64,000 bases of DNA from Streptomyces sp. ISL-43 (GTDB taxonomy: Bacteria > Actinomycetota > Actinomycetes > Streptomycetales > Streptomycetaceae), in NCBI RefSeq assembly GCF_018614195.1, contig NZ_JAGGOT010000042.1, forward strand, positions 1 through 64,000. The letters are read 5' to 3'. This document shows, piece after piece, positions 43,134 through 54,007 of the stretch. Within the stretch, counting starts at the first letter, position 1. Every line of letters starts with the position of its first letter. Both the position numbers and the translations under genes were made by a program. Below the pieces are notes generated by a model that was not told the origin of the DNA, searched no databases, and saw only the letters and a program-made list of their open reading frames with translations.

Positions 43134-43793
43134 TCACGCCCCGATCCGGTAGAGCGAGTGGGTCCAGGAGAAGGTGCCGTTGTCCACGTACCAGGCGTGC
43201 GAGGCCCAGTTGTAGCGGTCGCTGGAAGGCCACGGGTCGCCCCAGTACACCCAGCTGTTCGCGGTGTCGTAGCCGTAGACGACGTGCATGTGGCCACCGC
43301 CGTTGGACCACTGGATGCGGGTCTCGACCGGGCGGTCGGCGTTGATCTCGCTCTGCACGGTGGAGTACTGGAGCCAGCCGTTGACGTAGGAGCCGGAGTT
43401 GATGCCGGCCCAGCGCAGGGCGGTCTGCACGTTGCCGAGGGTGGCCTGGTTGTTGGGGCAGTCGTAGCCCTGCTGGCGGTTGAAGGCGGCGTTGCAGAAC
43501 TGGTTCTGGCTGTAGCCGCGGCCGAACCAGGTGGCGATGGTGTTGCCGGCCGCGGCCCAGCACCAGTTGGTCTTCTGCTGTGCCTGCATGGTGATGCCGA
43601 GCCGCTTGTACGCCAGGGCCGCGTTCTCGGCGGCCCCGGTGTTCCCGGCGGTCTCGGTCACATCGGTGACGGCGGTCATGGCGGTGGCGGAGCCCGGACC
43701 GGCATCGGCGGCGGTGGCGGTACCGGTGGGCAGGGCGAGGAGCAGGGCGGTGACGAAGGCGGCGAGGTGGAGCCGCCGGTGGGGATTGCGCAT
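43134..43793 (-). CDS. secreted papain-like cysteine protease (C39/AvrRpt2-like)
   Basis: A 219-residue exported protein with a signal peptide at about 1-29. The mature domain has the papain-like layout: catalytic C78 (QKTNWCWAAAG), H168 in GGHMHVVYGYD and D187 in WGDPWP. Two further cysteines (C100, C112) may form a disulphide. It resembles the papain-like C39/AvrRpt2-type family found singly in Streptomyces secretomes. The substrate is unknown. It is first of a two-gene operon with the anchored partner. Confidence 0.82.
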   Translation of the reverse strand: MRNPHRRLHLAAFVTALLLALPTGTATAADAGPGSATAMTAVTDVTETAGNTGAAENAALAYKRLGITMQAQQKTNWCWAAAGNTIATWFGRGYSQNQFCNAAFNRQQGYDCPNNQATLGNVQTALRWAGINSGSYVNGWLQYSTVQSEINADRPVETRIQWSNGGGHMHVVYGYDTANSWVYWGDPWPSSDRYNWASHAWYVDNGTFSWTHSLYRIGA

Positions 43794-43908
43794 CGCGTTC
43801 CTCCCGAGGTGGGGAGTGGGGGTGGAGGAGCGCGTCCGGACGCTGAGGAGGAGCATCAGGGTGTTGTCGGGAACAGGTCAACAGGCTTCAATACGGCGTG
43901 ACATCGCG

Positions 43909-44019
43909 GTGTGAACGGTGGGGCTGAAGTGTGAACGTCCGCCATCGGTCCACCTGGACCCACCCGGGCCTCGGACCTCGTCCGCGCGGCCGCCCGCACC
44001 ACCGCGCGTGAACGTTCAC
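43909..44019. promoter_or_regulatory. GTGAACG boxes between protease operon and HTH regulator
   Basis: Two direct copies of GTGTGAACG (43909-43917 and 43929-43937) lie exactly 20 bases apart. A perfect 12-base palindrome GTGAACGTTCAC (44008-44019) ends just before the AGGAGGAGG ribosome binding site of the HTH gene. They are likely binding sites for the regulator encoded at 44033, giving autoregulation and control of the divergent protease operon. Confidence 0.55.
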
Positions 44020-44032
44020 AGGAGGAGGCGCC

Positions 44033-44986
44033 ATGCGGTCGAGTGCTGAGCGCACCTTCTCGGACAGCACCCCGGAGCTGCCGCACCTGCTGCACACCGG
44101 GCCCTTCCACCTGGCGCTCCGCGCCGCCCTCACCGCCCGCGGGCTGCCCCTGCACCGGGTTCAGCACCGGCTCGCCGCCCGCGGCATCAAGATCGGGGTG
44201 ACCAGCCTCAGTTACTGGCAGCAGGGCGCCCGGCGGCCGCGCCGCGCCGAGTCCCTGAAGGCCGTAGGGGCCCTGGAGCAGATCCTCGAACTGCCCGAGG
44301 GCACCCTGCTGCGGCTGCTGGAAGCGCCGGAACCCGCCGGCCCGGAGACGGCCCGGCCTCCCGCCCGCTCCTACCGGGCGCTGTTCAGCGTGGGCGCGGC
44401 CGTGGAAGGACTGCTGGCCGGCATGGAACTGCCCGCCGACGGCGGCCTGCACACCGTCGGCCACCACGAGCGGGTGCGGATCGGGCCCGCCGGGCAGCTG
44501 CTGGGCCGCGAGTCGCAGCACGTCGTACGGGCCCACCGCGACGGGGTCGACCGGTACATCGCCGTCCACCACGGCGACCCGGGCTGCGATCCGGCGCGCA
44601 TCCGGGTGCGGGCCGACGAGAACTGCCGGACCGGGCGGATCCGGCGCCACCCCGAGGCCGAGGTGGTCGTCGCCGAGCTGCTCTTCGACGCCCGGCTGCG
44701 CGCCGGGGACACGTACGTCTTCGGCTACGGCTTCGAGGACGGTACGGGCGGCCGCAGCGCCGAGTACGTGCGCGGCTTCAGCTACACGGGCGGGCAGTAC
44801 GTGCTCCAGGTCCGCTTCGACGAGGCCGCGCTGCCGGTGCGCTGCCGCCGCTTCACCCGCAGCGGGCCGGACGCGCCGCGCGGGTGGCTCGCGGACCTGA
44901 CCCCGAGCGGCCCGCACCGCGCCGTGCACCTGGTGGAGCAGGGGGTGCGGCGCGGGGTCCTGGGGATCGGCTGGGACTGGGAATGA
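44033..44986 (+). CDS. HTH regulator with unknown C-terminal domain
   Basis: A 317-residue protein with a strong AGGAGGAGG site. Residues about 25-85 form an XRE-like HTH (RVQHRLAARGIKIGVTSLSYWQQGARRPRRAESL). The remaining 220 residues form a beta-rich domain with four cysteines (DPGC, ENCRTG, VRCRR) and many His/Arg residues; I do not recognise it. It is divergent from the secreted protease operon with repeated boxes between, so probably its regulator. A stand-alone global role cannot be excluded. Confidence 0.75.
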   Translation: MRSSAERTFSDSTPELPHLLHTGPFHLALRAALTARGLPLHRVQHRLAARGIKIGVTSLSYWQQGARRPRRAESLKAVGALEQILELPEGTLLRLLEAPEPAGPETARPPARSYRALFSVGAAVEGLLAGMELPADGGLHTVGHHERVRIGPAGQLLGRESQHVVRAHRDGVDRYIAVHHGDPGCDPARIRVRADENCRTGRIRRHPEAEVVVAELLFDARLRAGDTYVFGYGFEDGTGGRSAEYVRGFSYTGGQYVLQVRFDEAALPVRCRRFTRSGPDAPRGWLADLTPSGPHRAVHLVEQGVRRGVLGIGWDWE

Positions 44987-45008
44987 GCGCGGACGGCCCG
45001 GTCGCGGG

Positions 45009-45440
45009 TCAGCCCGCGATGAGCTTGCCGCCCTCGGCCCTCACCGGGACCTCGGGCAGCGGGTCACCGGCCGGGCCGCGCAGCACCTTGCCCGTGGTCA
45101 CGTCGAAGCGGCTGCCGTGGCAGGGGCAGTTCCCCTGGCCCTCGACGATCTTGTCCAGTACGCAGCCGGCGTGGGTGCACTGGGCGCTGAACGCCTTGTA
45201 CTGTCCCGCCTCCGCGCAGCTGACCAGGAGCTTCTCCTTCCGGAACAGCATCGCGCCGCCGACCGGCACATCGGACGCGGCGCCCAGCTCGACGGGCTCG
45301 GCGGGGACCGCCGGGGAACCGGCGCCGCTGTCGGACTCGGTGGAGCAGGCCGTGAGCGCCGCTCCCGCACCGGCGGCCCCGACGGTCGCTGCGGCGCCCT
45401 TGAGCACGGTACGGCGGGCTGCGGGCGGCAAGGCGGACAT
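45009..45440 (-). CDS. Tat-exported Rieske [2Fe-2S] lipoprotein
   Basis: A 143-residue protein. The N-terminus has a twin-arginine signal (ARRTVLKG) followed by a lipobox (LTAC) at about residue 32. The mature Rieske domain carries CTHAGC and CPCHGSRFD, giving two Cys and two His ligands plus the disulphide cysteines of classical Rieske proteins. It would sit on the outer face of the membrane in electron transfer. No cytochrome b partner is nearby. Confidence 0.88.
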   Translation of the reverse strand: MSALPPAARRTVLKGAAATVGAAGAGAALTACSTESDSGAGSPAVPAEPVELGAASDVPVGGAMLFRKEKLLVSCAEAGQYKAFSAQCTHAGCVLDKIVEGQGNCPCHGSRFDVTTGKVLRGPAGDPLPEVPVRAEGGKLIAG

Positions 45441-45498
45441 GCGGTTCTCCCGGGGGCTGGTCGGCTGGGTCCCCCGACGATACCGCCGGCCGATGGGA

Positions 45499-45511
45499 TA
45501 CCTTCCCCCGC
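45499..45511 (+). promoter_or_regulatory. -10 box of a leaderless sugar kinase mRNA
   Basis: TACCTT at 45499-45504 is followed by seven bases and the GTG start at 45512. No ribosome binding site is visible, so the mRNA is probably leaderless. Confidence 0.45.
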
Positions 45512-46426
45512 GTGATCGTCGTCGGTGGAGAAGCCCTGATCGACCTGGTGCCCGTGGCGCGGCCGCCGGGCGCCCTGCTGCCCCGGCCGGGCGGCGGACC
45601 GTACAACACCGCGCTCGCGCTGGGCCGGCTGGGCGCGCGGGTCGCCTTCTGCTCCCGGGTCTCGACGGACGGCTTCGGCGACTCGCTGCTCGCGGGGCTG
45701 CGCGCGGCCGGTGTGGACCTCTCGCTGGTCCAGCGCGGGCCGGAGCCCACCACGCTGGCGGTGCCCTCGCTGGCCCCGGACGGCTCGGCGGCGTACGGCT
45801 TCTACGTCGAAGGCACGGCCGACCGGCTGTTCCGCCTGCCGCCCGCGCTTCCGGCGGGGGTACGGGCCCTCGCGCTCGGCACCTGCTCGCTGGTGCTGGA
45901 GCCCGGGGCCGGCGCCTACGAGGCCCTGCTGCGCCGGGAGTCGGGGCGCGGGCTGCTGACCCTGCTCGACCCCAACATCCGGCCGGCGCTGATCGCCGAC
46001 CCGGCGGCCTACCGGGCCCGCTTCCTGTCCTGGCTGCCCCACGTCCGCGTGCTGAAGCTGTCGCAGGAGGACGCGGCGTGGCTGGGCGGGCGGGTCGGCG
46101 ACTGGCTGGCCGCGGGTCCCTCAGCGGTGGTGCTCACCCGGGGAGCGGCGGGCATGACGGTGTGGACGCGGGAGGGAGAGGAGTACTCGGCGTCCTCCCG
46201 CCGGGTCGAGGTGGTGGACACCATCGGGGCGGGCGACACCGTGAACGCGGCGCTGCTGCACCGGCTTTCGGGCAGCGCGGCCGGCGGGGACGGATGGGGC
46301 GGATGGGGCGGTGGGGGCGGCACGGGTCCGGTGGACTGGCCCGGGGTTCTCTCCTACGCCGCCCACGCGGCCGCGCTGACCTGCGCACGGGCGGGCGCGG
46401 AGCCCCCGTACGCGGCCGAGCTCTGA
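45512..46426 (+). CDS. PfkB-family carbohydrate kinase
   Basis: A 304-residue ribokinase-fold sugar kinase. The N-terminal GGEALIDLVP and GGGPYNTALALGRLG match fructokinase-like PfkB proteins, and the catalytic DTIGAGDTVNAALL is intact. A Gly/Trp-rich insertion (GDGWGGWGGGGG), encoded by short tandem repeats, follows the catalytic helix at about residues 258-270. It would phosphorylate a sugar, perhaps fructose, in the cytosol. It is divergent from the Rieske gene. Confidence 0.88.
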   Translation: MIVVGGEALIDLVPVARPPGALLPRPGGGPYNTALALGRLGARVAFCSRVSTDGFGDSLLAGLRAAGVDLSLVQRGPEPTTLAVPSLAPDGSAAYGFYVEGTADRLFRLPPALPAGVRALALGTCSLVLEPGAGAYEALLRRESGRGLLTLLDPNIRPALIADPAAYRARFLSWLPHVRVLKLSQEDAAWLGGRVGDWLAAGPSAVVLTRGAAGMTVWTREGEEYSASSRRVEVVDTIGAGDTVNAALLHRLSGSAAGGDGWGGWGGGGGTGPVDWPGVLSYAAHAAALTCARAGAEPPYAAEL

Positions 46427-46475
46427 CGCTTCCGCCTCTCTGGCTTCCGCCTCTCGGGTTTGGGCCCTCGGGGCC

Positions 46476-47081
46476 TCAGCGCAGCGCCGCCCAGACGGTC
46501 CTGGCCAGGGCGGGGGCGAAGTCCTCGACCGGGTCGACCGTGTCGGGGCCGGAGAAGTGCAGGAAGAAGGCCCGCTGGAAGCAGGCGCCGAGCAGCAGCG
46601 CGGCGGCGGCCCGCGGGTCGGCGTCGGGGCGGAGCCGGCCCCGTTCGAGTTCCCGGAGCAGGTGGCCGGTCAGGGCCTCCAGCACGATGTGCGGGCCCGC
46701 GCCGATGCTCCGTACGCCCTCGCGGTGGCGGGTGAGCAGGACGGGGTCCGCGAAGAGCGAGGCGGCCATGGGCATGGCGTCGGCGTAGAAGAGCGAGGCG
46801 TGGCGGGCGATCTCGGCGAGCCGCTCCTCGACCGGCTGCTCCCCGGGATCGGTGGTGAGCGCCGCCATCATCGCCCCGGCGTTGGGGCGCCGCTCCATCA
46901 GCACGCGCACGAACAGTTCTTCCTTGTTCGCGAAGTACTTGTAGAGCGCGGCCTCCGAACAGCCGGCTTCGCGGGCGATCGCCTTGGTGGTGGCGTTGGC
47001 CAGCCCGCTGGTGCGCATCAGCGTCTCGGCGGCGTCCAGCAGGCGCTCGGGGGTGGGCCGGCTTGACTTGGGGGTGAGCAT
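46476..47081 (-). CDS. TetR-family regulator
   Basis: A 201-residue TetR protein with HTH at about 13-57 (RLLDAAETLMRTSGLANATTKAIAREAGCSEAALYKYFANKEE) and a helical ligand domain. The ATG lies inside an 18-base palindrome, and TAGGGT is six bases upstream, so the mRNA is probably leaderless and autorepressed. It is divergent from the NAD(P)-binding reductase gene, the likely target. The ligand is unknown. Confidence 0.9.
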   Translation of the reverse strand: MLTPKSSRPTPERLLDAAETLMRTSGLANATTKAIAREAGCSEAALYKYFANKEELFVRVLMERRPNAGAMMAALTTDPGEQPVEERLAEIARHASLFYADAMPMAASLFADPVLLTRHREGVRSIGAGPHIVLEALTGHLLRELERGRLRPDADPRAAAALLLGACFQRAFFLHFSGPDTVDPVEDFAPALARTVWAALR

Positions 47082-47122
47082 TCGCTCACCCTAGCGGAAG
47101 CAGGGGTGAGTAAACGCTCACC
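47073..47122. promoter_or_regulatory. paired 18-bp TetR operators
   Basis: Two palindromes share the consensus GGTGAGYA-CGCTCACC: one at 47073-47090 covering the tetR start codon, one at 47105-47122 covering the -35 area on both sides. Their centres are 32 bases apart. They control the divergent tetR and NAD(P)-binding genes. Confidence 0.8.
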
Positions 47123-47150
47123 CACCCATTATCGGGATGCGGGAGCCAGG

Positions 47151-47801
47151 ATGAGACTCACGGTGTTCGGAGCCACGGGCGGAGTCGGCCACGAGGTCGT
47201 CCGGCAGGCGCTCGACGCGGGACACGAGGTGACGGCGGTCGTCCGCGATCCGGCGCGGCTGGAGGTCCCGGCGCACGAGCGGCTCCGGGTGGTGGTGGTC
47301 CGGGACCTGACGGACGAGGAGGCGCTGATCCCGGTCCTGGAGGGCCGGGAGGCGGTGGTCTCCGCGCTCGGGCCCGCGAGCAACAAGCAGGCCAGGCTCA
47401 CCCCGGTCGCGGGCCCGGCCCTGCGGTCGATCGTCTCGGCGATGGACCGGGCGGGGGTGAGCCGCCTGTCGGCGGTCAGCGCGGCGCCGGTGGCCCCCGA
47501 CGGGCCGGAGGACGGCGCGCTCACCCGGCTGCTGGTCTACCCGCTGCTGCGCCGGGCGCTGCGGGACCTGTACGCGGACCTCGCGGTGATGGAGGCGGCG
47601 ATCGCCGCCAGCCGCACCCGGTGGACGGTGATCCGCCCGCCGCGCCTGCTGAACCGGCCGCGCACCGGGACCTACCGCCGCGCGATCGACGCCAACGTTC
47701 CGGGCGGCAAGGTCGTCTCCCGCGCGGACGTCGCGGACGCGCTCCTGACCACCCTGTCCGACCCCTCGACGGCCGGCCACGCGATCGGCATCGCCGCCTA
47801 A
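47151..47801 (+). CDS. NAD(P)-binding atypical short-chain reductase/epimerase-like
   Basis: A 216-residue Rossmann protein with the N-terminal TVFGATGGVGHEVV nucleotide motif. It lacks the YxxxK pair of classical SDRs and is typical of NAD(P)H-binding/NmrA-like SDR proteins. I chose the ATG at 47151 rather than upstream GTG codons, as GGGAGCCAGG precedes it. It is probably induced when the TetR ligand appears. The substrate is unknown. Confidence 0.85.
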   Translation: MRLTVFGATGGVGHEVVRQALDAGHEVTAVVRDPARLEVPAHERLRVVVVRDLTDEEALIPVLEGREAVVSALGPASNKQARLTPVAGPALRSIVSAMDRAGVSRLSAVSAAPVAPDGPEDGALTRLLVYPLLRRALRDLYADLAVMEAAIAASRTRWTVIRPPRLLNRPRTGTYRRAIDANVPGGKVVSRADVADALLTTLSDPSTAGHAIGIAA

Positions 47802-47815
47802 GGGTGCCCGCGGGT

Positions 47816-47854
47816 AACGCCGGCGGGGCTGGATCCTCCAGCCCCGCCGGCGTT
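47816..47854. terminator. 18-bp perfect hairpin, recurrent Streptomyces repeat type
   Basis: Arms at 47816-47833 and 47837-47854 pair perfectly around TCC. The sequence (CCAGCCCCGCCGGCGTTT followed by GAGGC) is a form I recall as widely repeated between genes in Streptomyces genomes. Here it separates the reductase gene from uvrA, which converge. Confidence 0.85.
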
Positions 47855-47909
47855 TGAGGCACGGCCACGGCGCCGCAGCCGCAAACGGCGCCGCACCCAC
47901 CCCGGAGGG

Positions 47910-50915
<3,006 letters not shown>

Positions 50916-50927
50916 GCCGGTCCGCAC

Positions 50928-51111
50928 CTTTCTTGAGAGAGCGGGGGCACGGGCCCCCGTCCCAGGGTATTGGGGGGCGCCTCTGCGATGGACTCGGAGA
51001 CTGGGCTCCGTGGACTCCGAGCGTATAGCACGTGCATTCGATTTCCGGCACTACGCCAATCGCTTCACCCGATCGTGTGGCGGCGACCCTCGAAGGACTA
51101 GGCTCGTCCGC
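50928..51111. other. uvrA/isomerase divergent promoter region
   Basis: 184 bases. It contains GGGGGC-ACG-GGCCCCC at about 50943-50957 and CTCGGAG/CTCCGAG (50993-50999, 51015-51021), two possible hairpins in the uvrA leader. CGTATAGCA at about 51022-51030 may belong to a promoter. I do not see a clear LexA box. Confidence 0.4.
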
Positions 51112-51807
51112 ATGATTGATCATGTGCACGACCTGCGATCTGTACGTGAAGCCACGGACCGGCTGCTGACCGCGGCCGCGAAGCTGGACGACGCCGCCCT
51201 GGCCGAAGAGTCACATCTCCCCGGCTGGACCCGCGGCCACATCCTGGCCCACCTCGCCCACAACGCCGACGCCCTGGTAAACGTTTTCGAGGGCCTCCCG
51301 ATGTACGAGAGCGCCGAGAGCCGCGAGGCCGACATCGAGCGCGACTTCGGCCGGCCTCTCCTGGAACAGCTCGAGGACGTCCGGAATTCCGCCACCCGCT
51401 GGGAGGCCGTGGCCGAGCGCCCGCAGGACTGGACCCGCGTCGTGGAGCTGCGCAACGGCGTCACCGACGTCGCCGCCCGCGTCCCCTTCCGGCGCCTGAT
51501 CGAGGTCGAGCTGCACCACGTCGACCTGAACATCGGCTACAAGCTCTCGGACCTCCCCGAGGAGTTCACCGACCGGGAGATCGACTTCCTCGCCGATCGC
51601 TGGTCGGGCCGTCCGGACGTGCCGCCGGTGACGCTGCGGGCAGCCATGCCCGGCCAGGTCTGGCACACCGGCGGCACCGAGGGCACCCCGGTGGTCCTCG
51701 AGGGCCCCAAGGACGAACTGCTCGGCTGGCTGGCCGGGCGCGGTCTCCGGGGTGCCCACCTCGCCGTCCTGGCCGGCGACGGCCTGCCCGAGCTCCCCCC
51801 GCTCTAG
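51112..51807 (+). CDS. maleylpyruvate isomerase family, mycothiol-type DinB-like protein
   Basis: A 231-residue DinB/YfiT-like four-helix protein of the mycothiol-dependent maleylpyruvate isomerase family. The metal-site region LPGWTRGHILAHLAHNADAL (with its His residues) and IEVELHHVDLNIGY are clear. Family members are metal-dependent mycothiol S-transferases or isomerases. It is followed nine bases later by the metallo-hydrolase gene, so the two may act together, for example in thiol-dependent detoxification; that is an inference. Confidence 0.85.
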   Translation: MIDHVHDLRSVREATDRLLTAAAKLDDAALAEESHLPGWTRGHILAHLAHNADALVNVFEGLPMYESAESREADIERDFGRPLLEQLEDVRNSATRWEAVAERPQDWTRVVELRNGVTDVAARVPFRRLIEVELHHVDLNIGYKLSDLPEEFTDREIDFLADRWSGRPDVPPVTLRAAMPGQVWHTGGTEGTPVVLEGPKDELLGWLAGRGLRGAHLAVLAGDGLPELPPL

Positions 51808-51816
51808 GATGCCGAT

Positions 51817-52473
51817 ATGACATACAGCGGAACGGTCAAGGTCGGCGGTCCGGCCGACGTGCACGAACTCTCGAACCTGATGATTTCCAAGGTCGCGGTG
51901 GGCGGGATGAACAACAACGCCTACCTGCTGCGCTGCCGTGCCACCGACGAGCAGTTGCTGATCGACGCGGCCGCGGAGCCGGAGACGCTGCTGAGCCTGA
52001 TCGGCGACAGCGGCATCGCGTCCGTGGTCACGACGCACCGGCACGGCGACCACTGGGGCGCGCTCCAGGCGGTGGTCGAGGCGACCGGCGCGCGGACGTA
52101 CGCGGGCGCCCACGACGCCGAGGGCATCCCGGTCGCCACCGACGTGCTCGTCGCGGACGGGGACACGATCACCGTCGGACGGATCACGCTGACCGCCCGC
52201 CACCTGGTCGGCCACACGCCCGGCTCGATCGCGCTGGTCTACGACGACCCGCACGGCCACCCGCACGTGTTCACCGGCGACTGCCTCTTCCCGGGCGGCG
52301 TCGGCAACACCTGGGGTGACCCGAAGGCCTTCGCCCGGCTCGTCGACGACGTCGAGCACAAGCTCTTCGAGCAACTGCCGGACGAGACCTGGGTCTACCC
52401 GGGCCACGGCAACGACACCACGCTCGGCGCCGAGCGGCCGCACCTGGCCCAATGGCGCGAGCGCGGCTGGTAG
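51817..52473 (+). CDS. metallo-beta-lactamase-fold hydrolase
   Basis: A 218-residue MBL-fold protein of glyoxalase II-like layout with the metal motif THRHGDHW (HxHxDH), then GHTPGSIAL, FTGDCLFPGG and YPGHGNDTTLG. It would hydrolyse a thioester-like or lactone substrate in the cytosol. It is in an apparent operon with the mycothiol-type isomerase-family gene. Confidence 0.88.
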   Translation: MTYSGTVKVGGPADVHELSNLMISKVAVGGMNNNAYLLRCRATDEQLLIDAAAEPETLLSLIGDSGIASVVTTHRHGDHWGALQAVVEATGARTYAGAHDAEGIPVATDVLVADGDTITVGRITLTARHLVGHTPGSIALVYDDPHGHPHVFTGDCLFPGGVGNTWGDPKAFARLVDDVEHKLFEQLPDETWVYPGHGNDTTLGAERPHLAQWRERGW

Positions 52474-52574
52474 CGGGTACCGAATCCGTCAACCTTGCGC
52501 CGGACTGCACTCCTTCCGGTCGATGATGGCCGAACGCACGTCCTGGGGGTGCGGGGCGGGGTAATTGCTGCAGC

Positions 52575-53984
52575 ATGCAACAGGACCCCTCCCCGGCCGC
52601 CCCGGCCATCCCCACCCTCGCGGACCCCACCCCCGCGGACCTCGCCCCCGCGGCCCCGCGCCCCTCGATGCTCCGGCTCGCCTCGGCCTCCCTCGCCGGC
52701 ACCGCCATCGAGTTCTACGACTTCTTCGTCTACGGCACCGCCGCCGCCCTGGTGCTCGGCCCGCTCTTCTTCCCCTCTTTCTCGCCGCTCGCCGCCACCC
52801 TCGCCGCCTTCGGCACCTTCGGCGTCGGCTTCCTCGCCCGCCCCCTGGGCTCCGCCGTCTTCGGCCACATCGGGGACCGCCACGGCCGCCGCCCGGTGCT
52901 GCTCGGCTCCCTGCTGCTGACCGGCCTCGCCACGGTGGCGGTGGGCTGCGTTCCCTCGTACGCCTCGATCGGTGTGGCCGCGCCGATCCTGCTGGTCGTG
53001 CTGCGCTTCCTCCAGGGCTTCGGCCTCGGCGGTGAGTGGGGAGGCGCGGTACTGCTGACCGCCGAGCACGCCCCCGAGCGGCGGCGCGGGCTGTGGTCGA
53101 GCTTCCCGCAGATGGGCCCGGCCGTCGGGTTCCTGCTGGCCAACGGCCTGATGCTGACCCTGTCGGGCACGCTCACCGACGGACAGTTCGCCGCCTGGGG
53201 CTGGCGGGTGCCGTTCTGGGCGGCGGGGCTGCTGGCGCTGGCCGGGCTGTGGCTGCGCCGCTCGGTGGAGGAGACCCCGCAGTTCCGCGCGCTCGCCGAG
53301 ACCGGCCGCCGGGCGGACGCCCCACTGGCCGAGGTCGTACGGGACCACTGGCGGCTGCTCCTGCTGACCGGCGGGGCACTGGCCGTGGGCTACGCCGTCT
53401 TCTACGCGGTCACCACCTGGTCGCTGGCCTACGCCACCGAGCACCTCGGCGTGCACCGCACGGTGATGCTGGCGTGCATCATGGCGGCCGTCGCGCTCAA
53501 GGGCCTGGCGACCCCGGCGGTCGCGGTGCTCGGCGACCGCTACGGCCGCCGCCCGCTGTGCCTGGCCGGCTGCGCGGCCTGCGTGCTGTGGATGTTCCCG
53601 TTCGTGGCGCTGCTGCGCACGGCGGACCCGCTGCTGATGACGCTGGGACTGCTCGGCGCCCTGCTCGGCATGGTGACGATGTTCGCGGTGGTGGGCGCGT
53701 ACCTGCCCGAGCTGTACGCCCCGCGGATCCGCTGCACGGGCGCGGCCGTCGGCTACAACCTCGGCGGAGTGCTGGGCGGCGCCCTGACCCCGATCGCGGC
53801 GACGGCCCTGGCGGACGGCTCGGGCCCGCCGTGGGCGGTCGCGGTGTACCTGACGGCGATCGCCACGGTCTCACTGACCTGCTTCGCACTGCTCCCGGAA
53901 ACGAACCCGGTGGTCGTACGGCAGCGGACGGGCGCCGTGGCGGAATCGGAAGCGGGGGCGGCCGAAGCGGCCGCCCCCGTGTAG
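52575..53984 (+). CDS. MHS-family MFS transporter
   Basis: A 469-residue metabolite:H+ symporter with about 12 helices. The MHS signatures GTAIEFYDFFVYGTAAAL near the first helix, GHIGDRHGRRPVL in the helix 2-3 loop and FLQGFGLGGEWGGAVLL are present. A proline/alanine-rich N-terminal tail of about 30 residues precedes the first helix. It probably imports a carboxylate or betaine; the substrate is unknown. It is convergent with terC. Confidence 0.9.
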   Translation: MQQDPSPAAPAIPTLADPTPADLAPAAPRPSMLRLASASLAGTAIEFYDFFVYGTAAALVLGPLFFPSFSPLAATLAAFGTFGVGFLARPLGSAVFGHIGDRHGRRPVLLGSLLLTGLATVAVGCVPSYASIGVAAPILLVVLRFLQGFGLGGEWGGAVLLTAEHAPERRRGLWSSFPQMGPAVGFLLANGLMLTLSGTLTDGQFAAWGWRVPFWAAGLLALAGLWLRRSVEETPQFRALAETGRRADAPLAEVVRDHWRLLLLTGGALAVGYAVFYAVTTWSLAYATEHLGVHRTVMLACIMAAVALKGLATPAVAVLGDRYGRRPLCLAGCAACVLWMFPFVALLRTADPLLMTLGLLGALLGMVTMFAVVGAYLPELYAPRIRCTGAAVGYNLGGVLGGALTPIAATALADGSGPPWAVAVYLTAIATVSLTCFALLPETNPVVVRQRTGAVAESEAGAAEAAAPV

Positions 53985-54007
53985 CCCCGTAGGACCTACC
54001 GGCGCGT

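Noticed and set aside
50928..51111. LexA (SOS) box upstream of uvrA
   Set aside because: I found no dyad close to the actinobacterial GAAC-N4-GTTC form in the uvrA or uvrB leaders.
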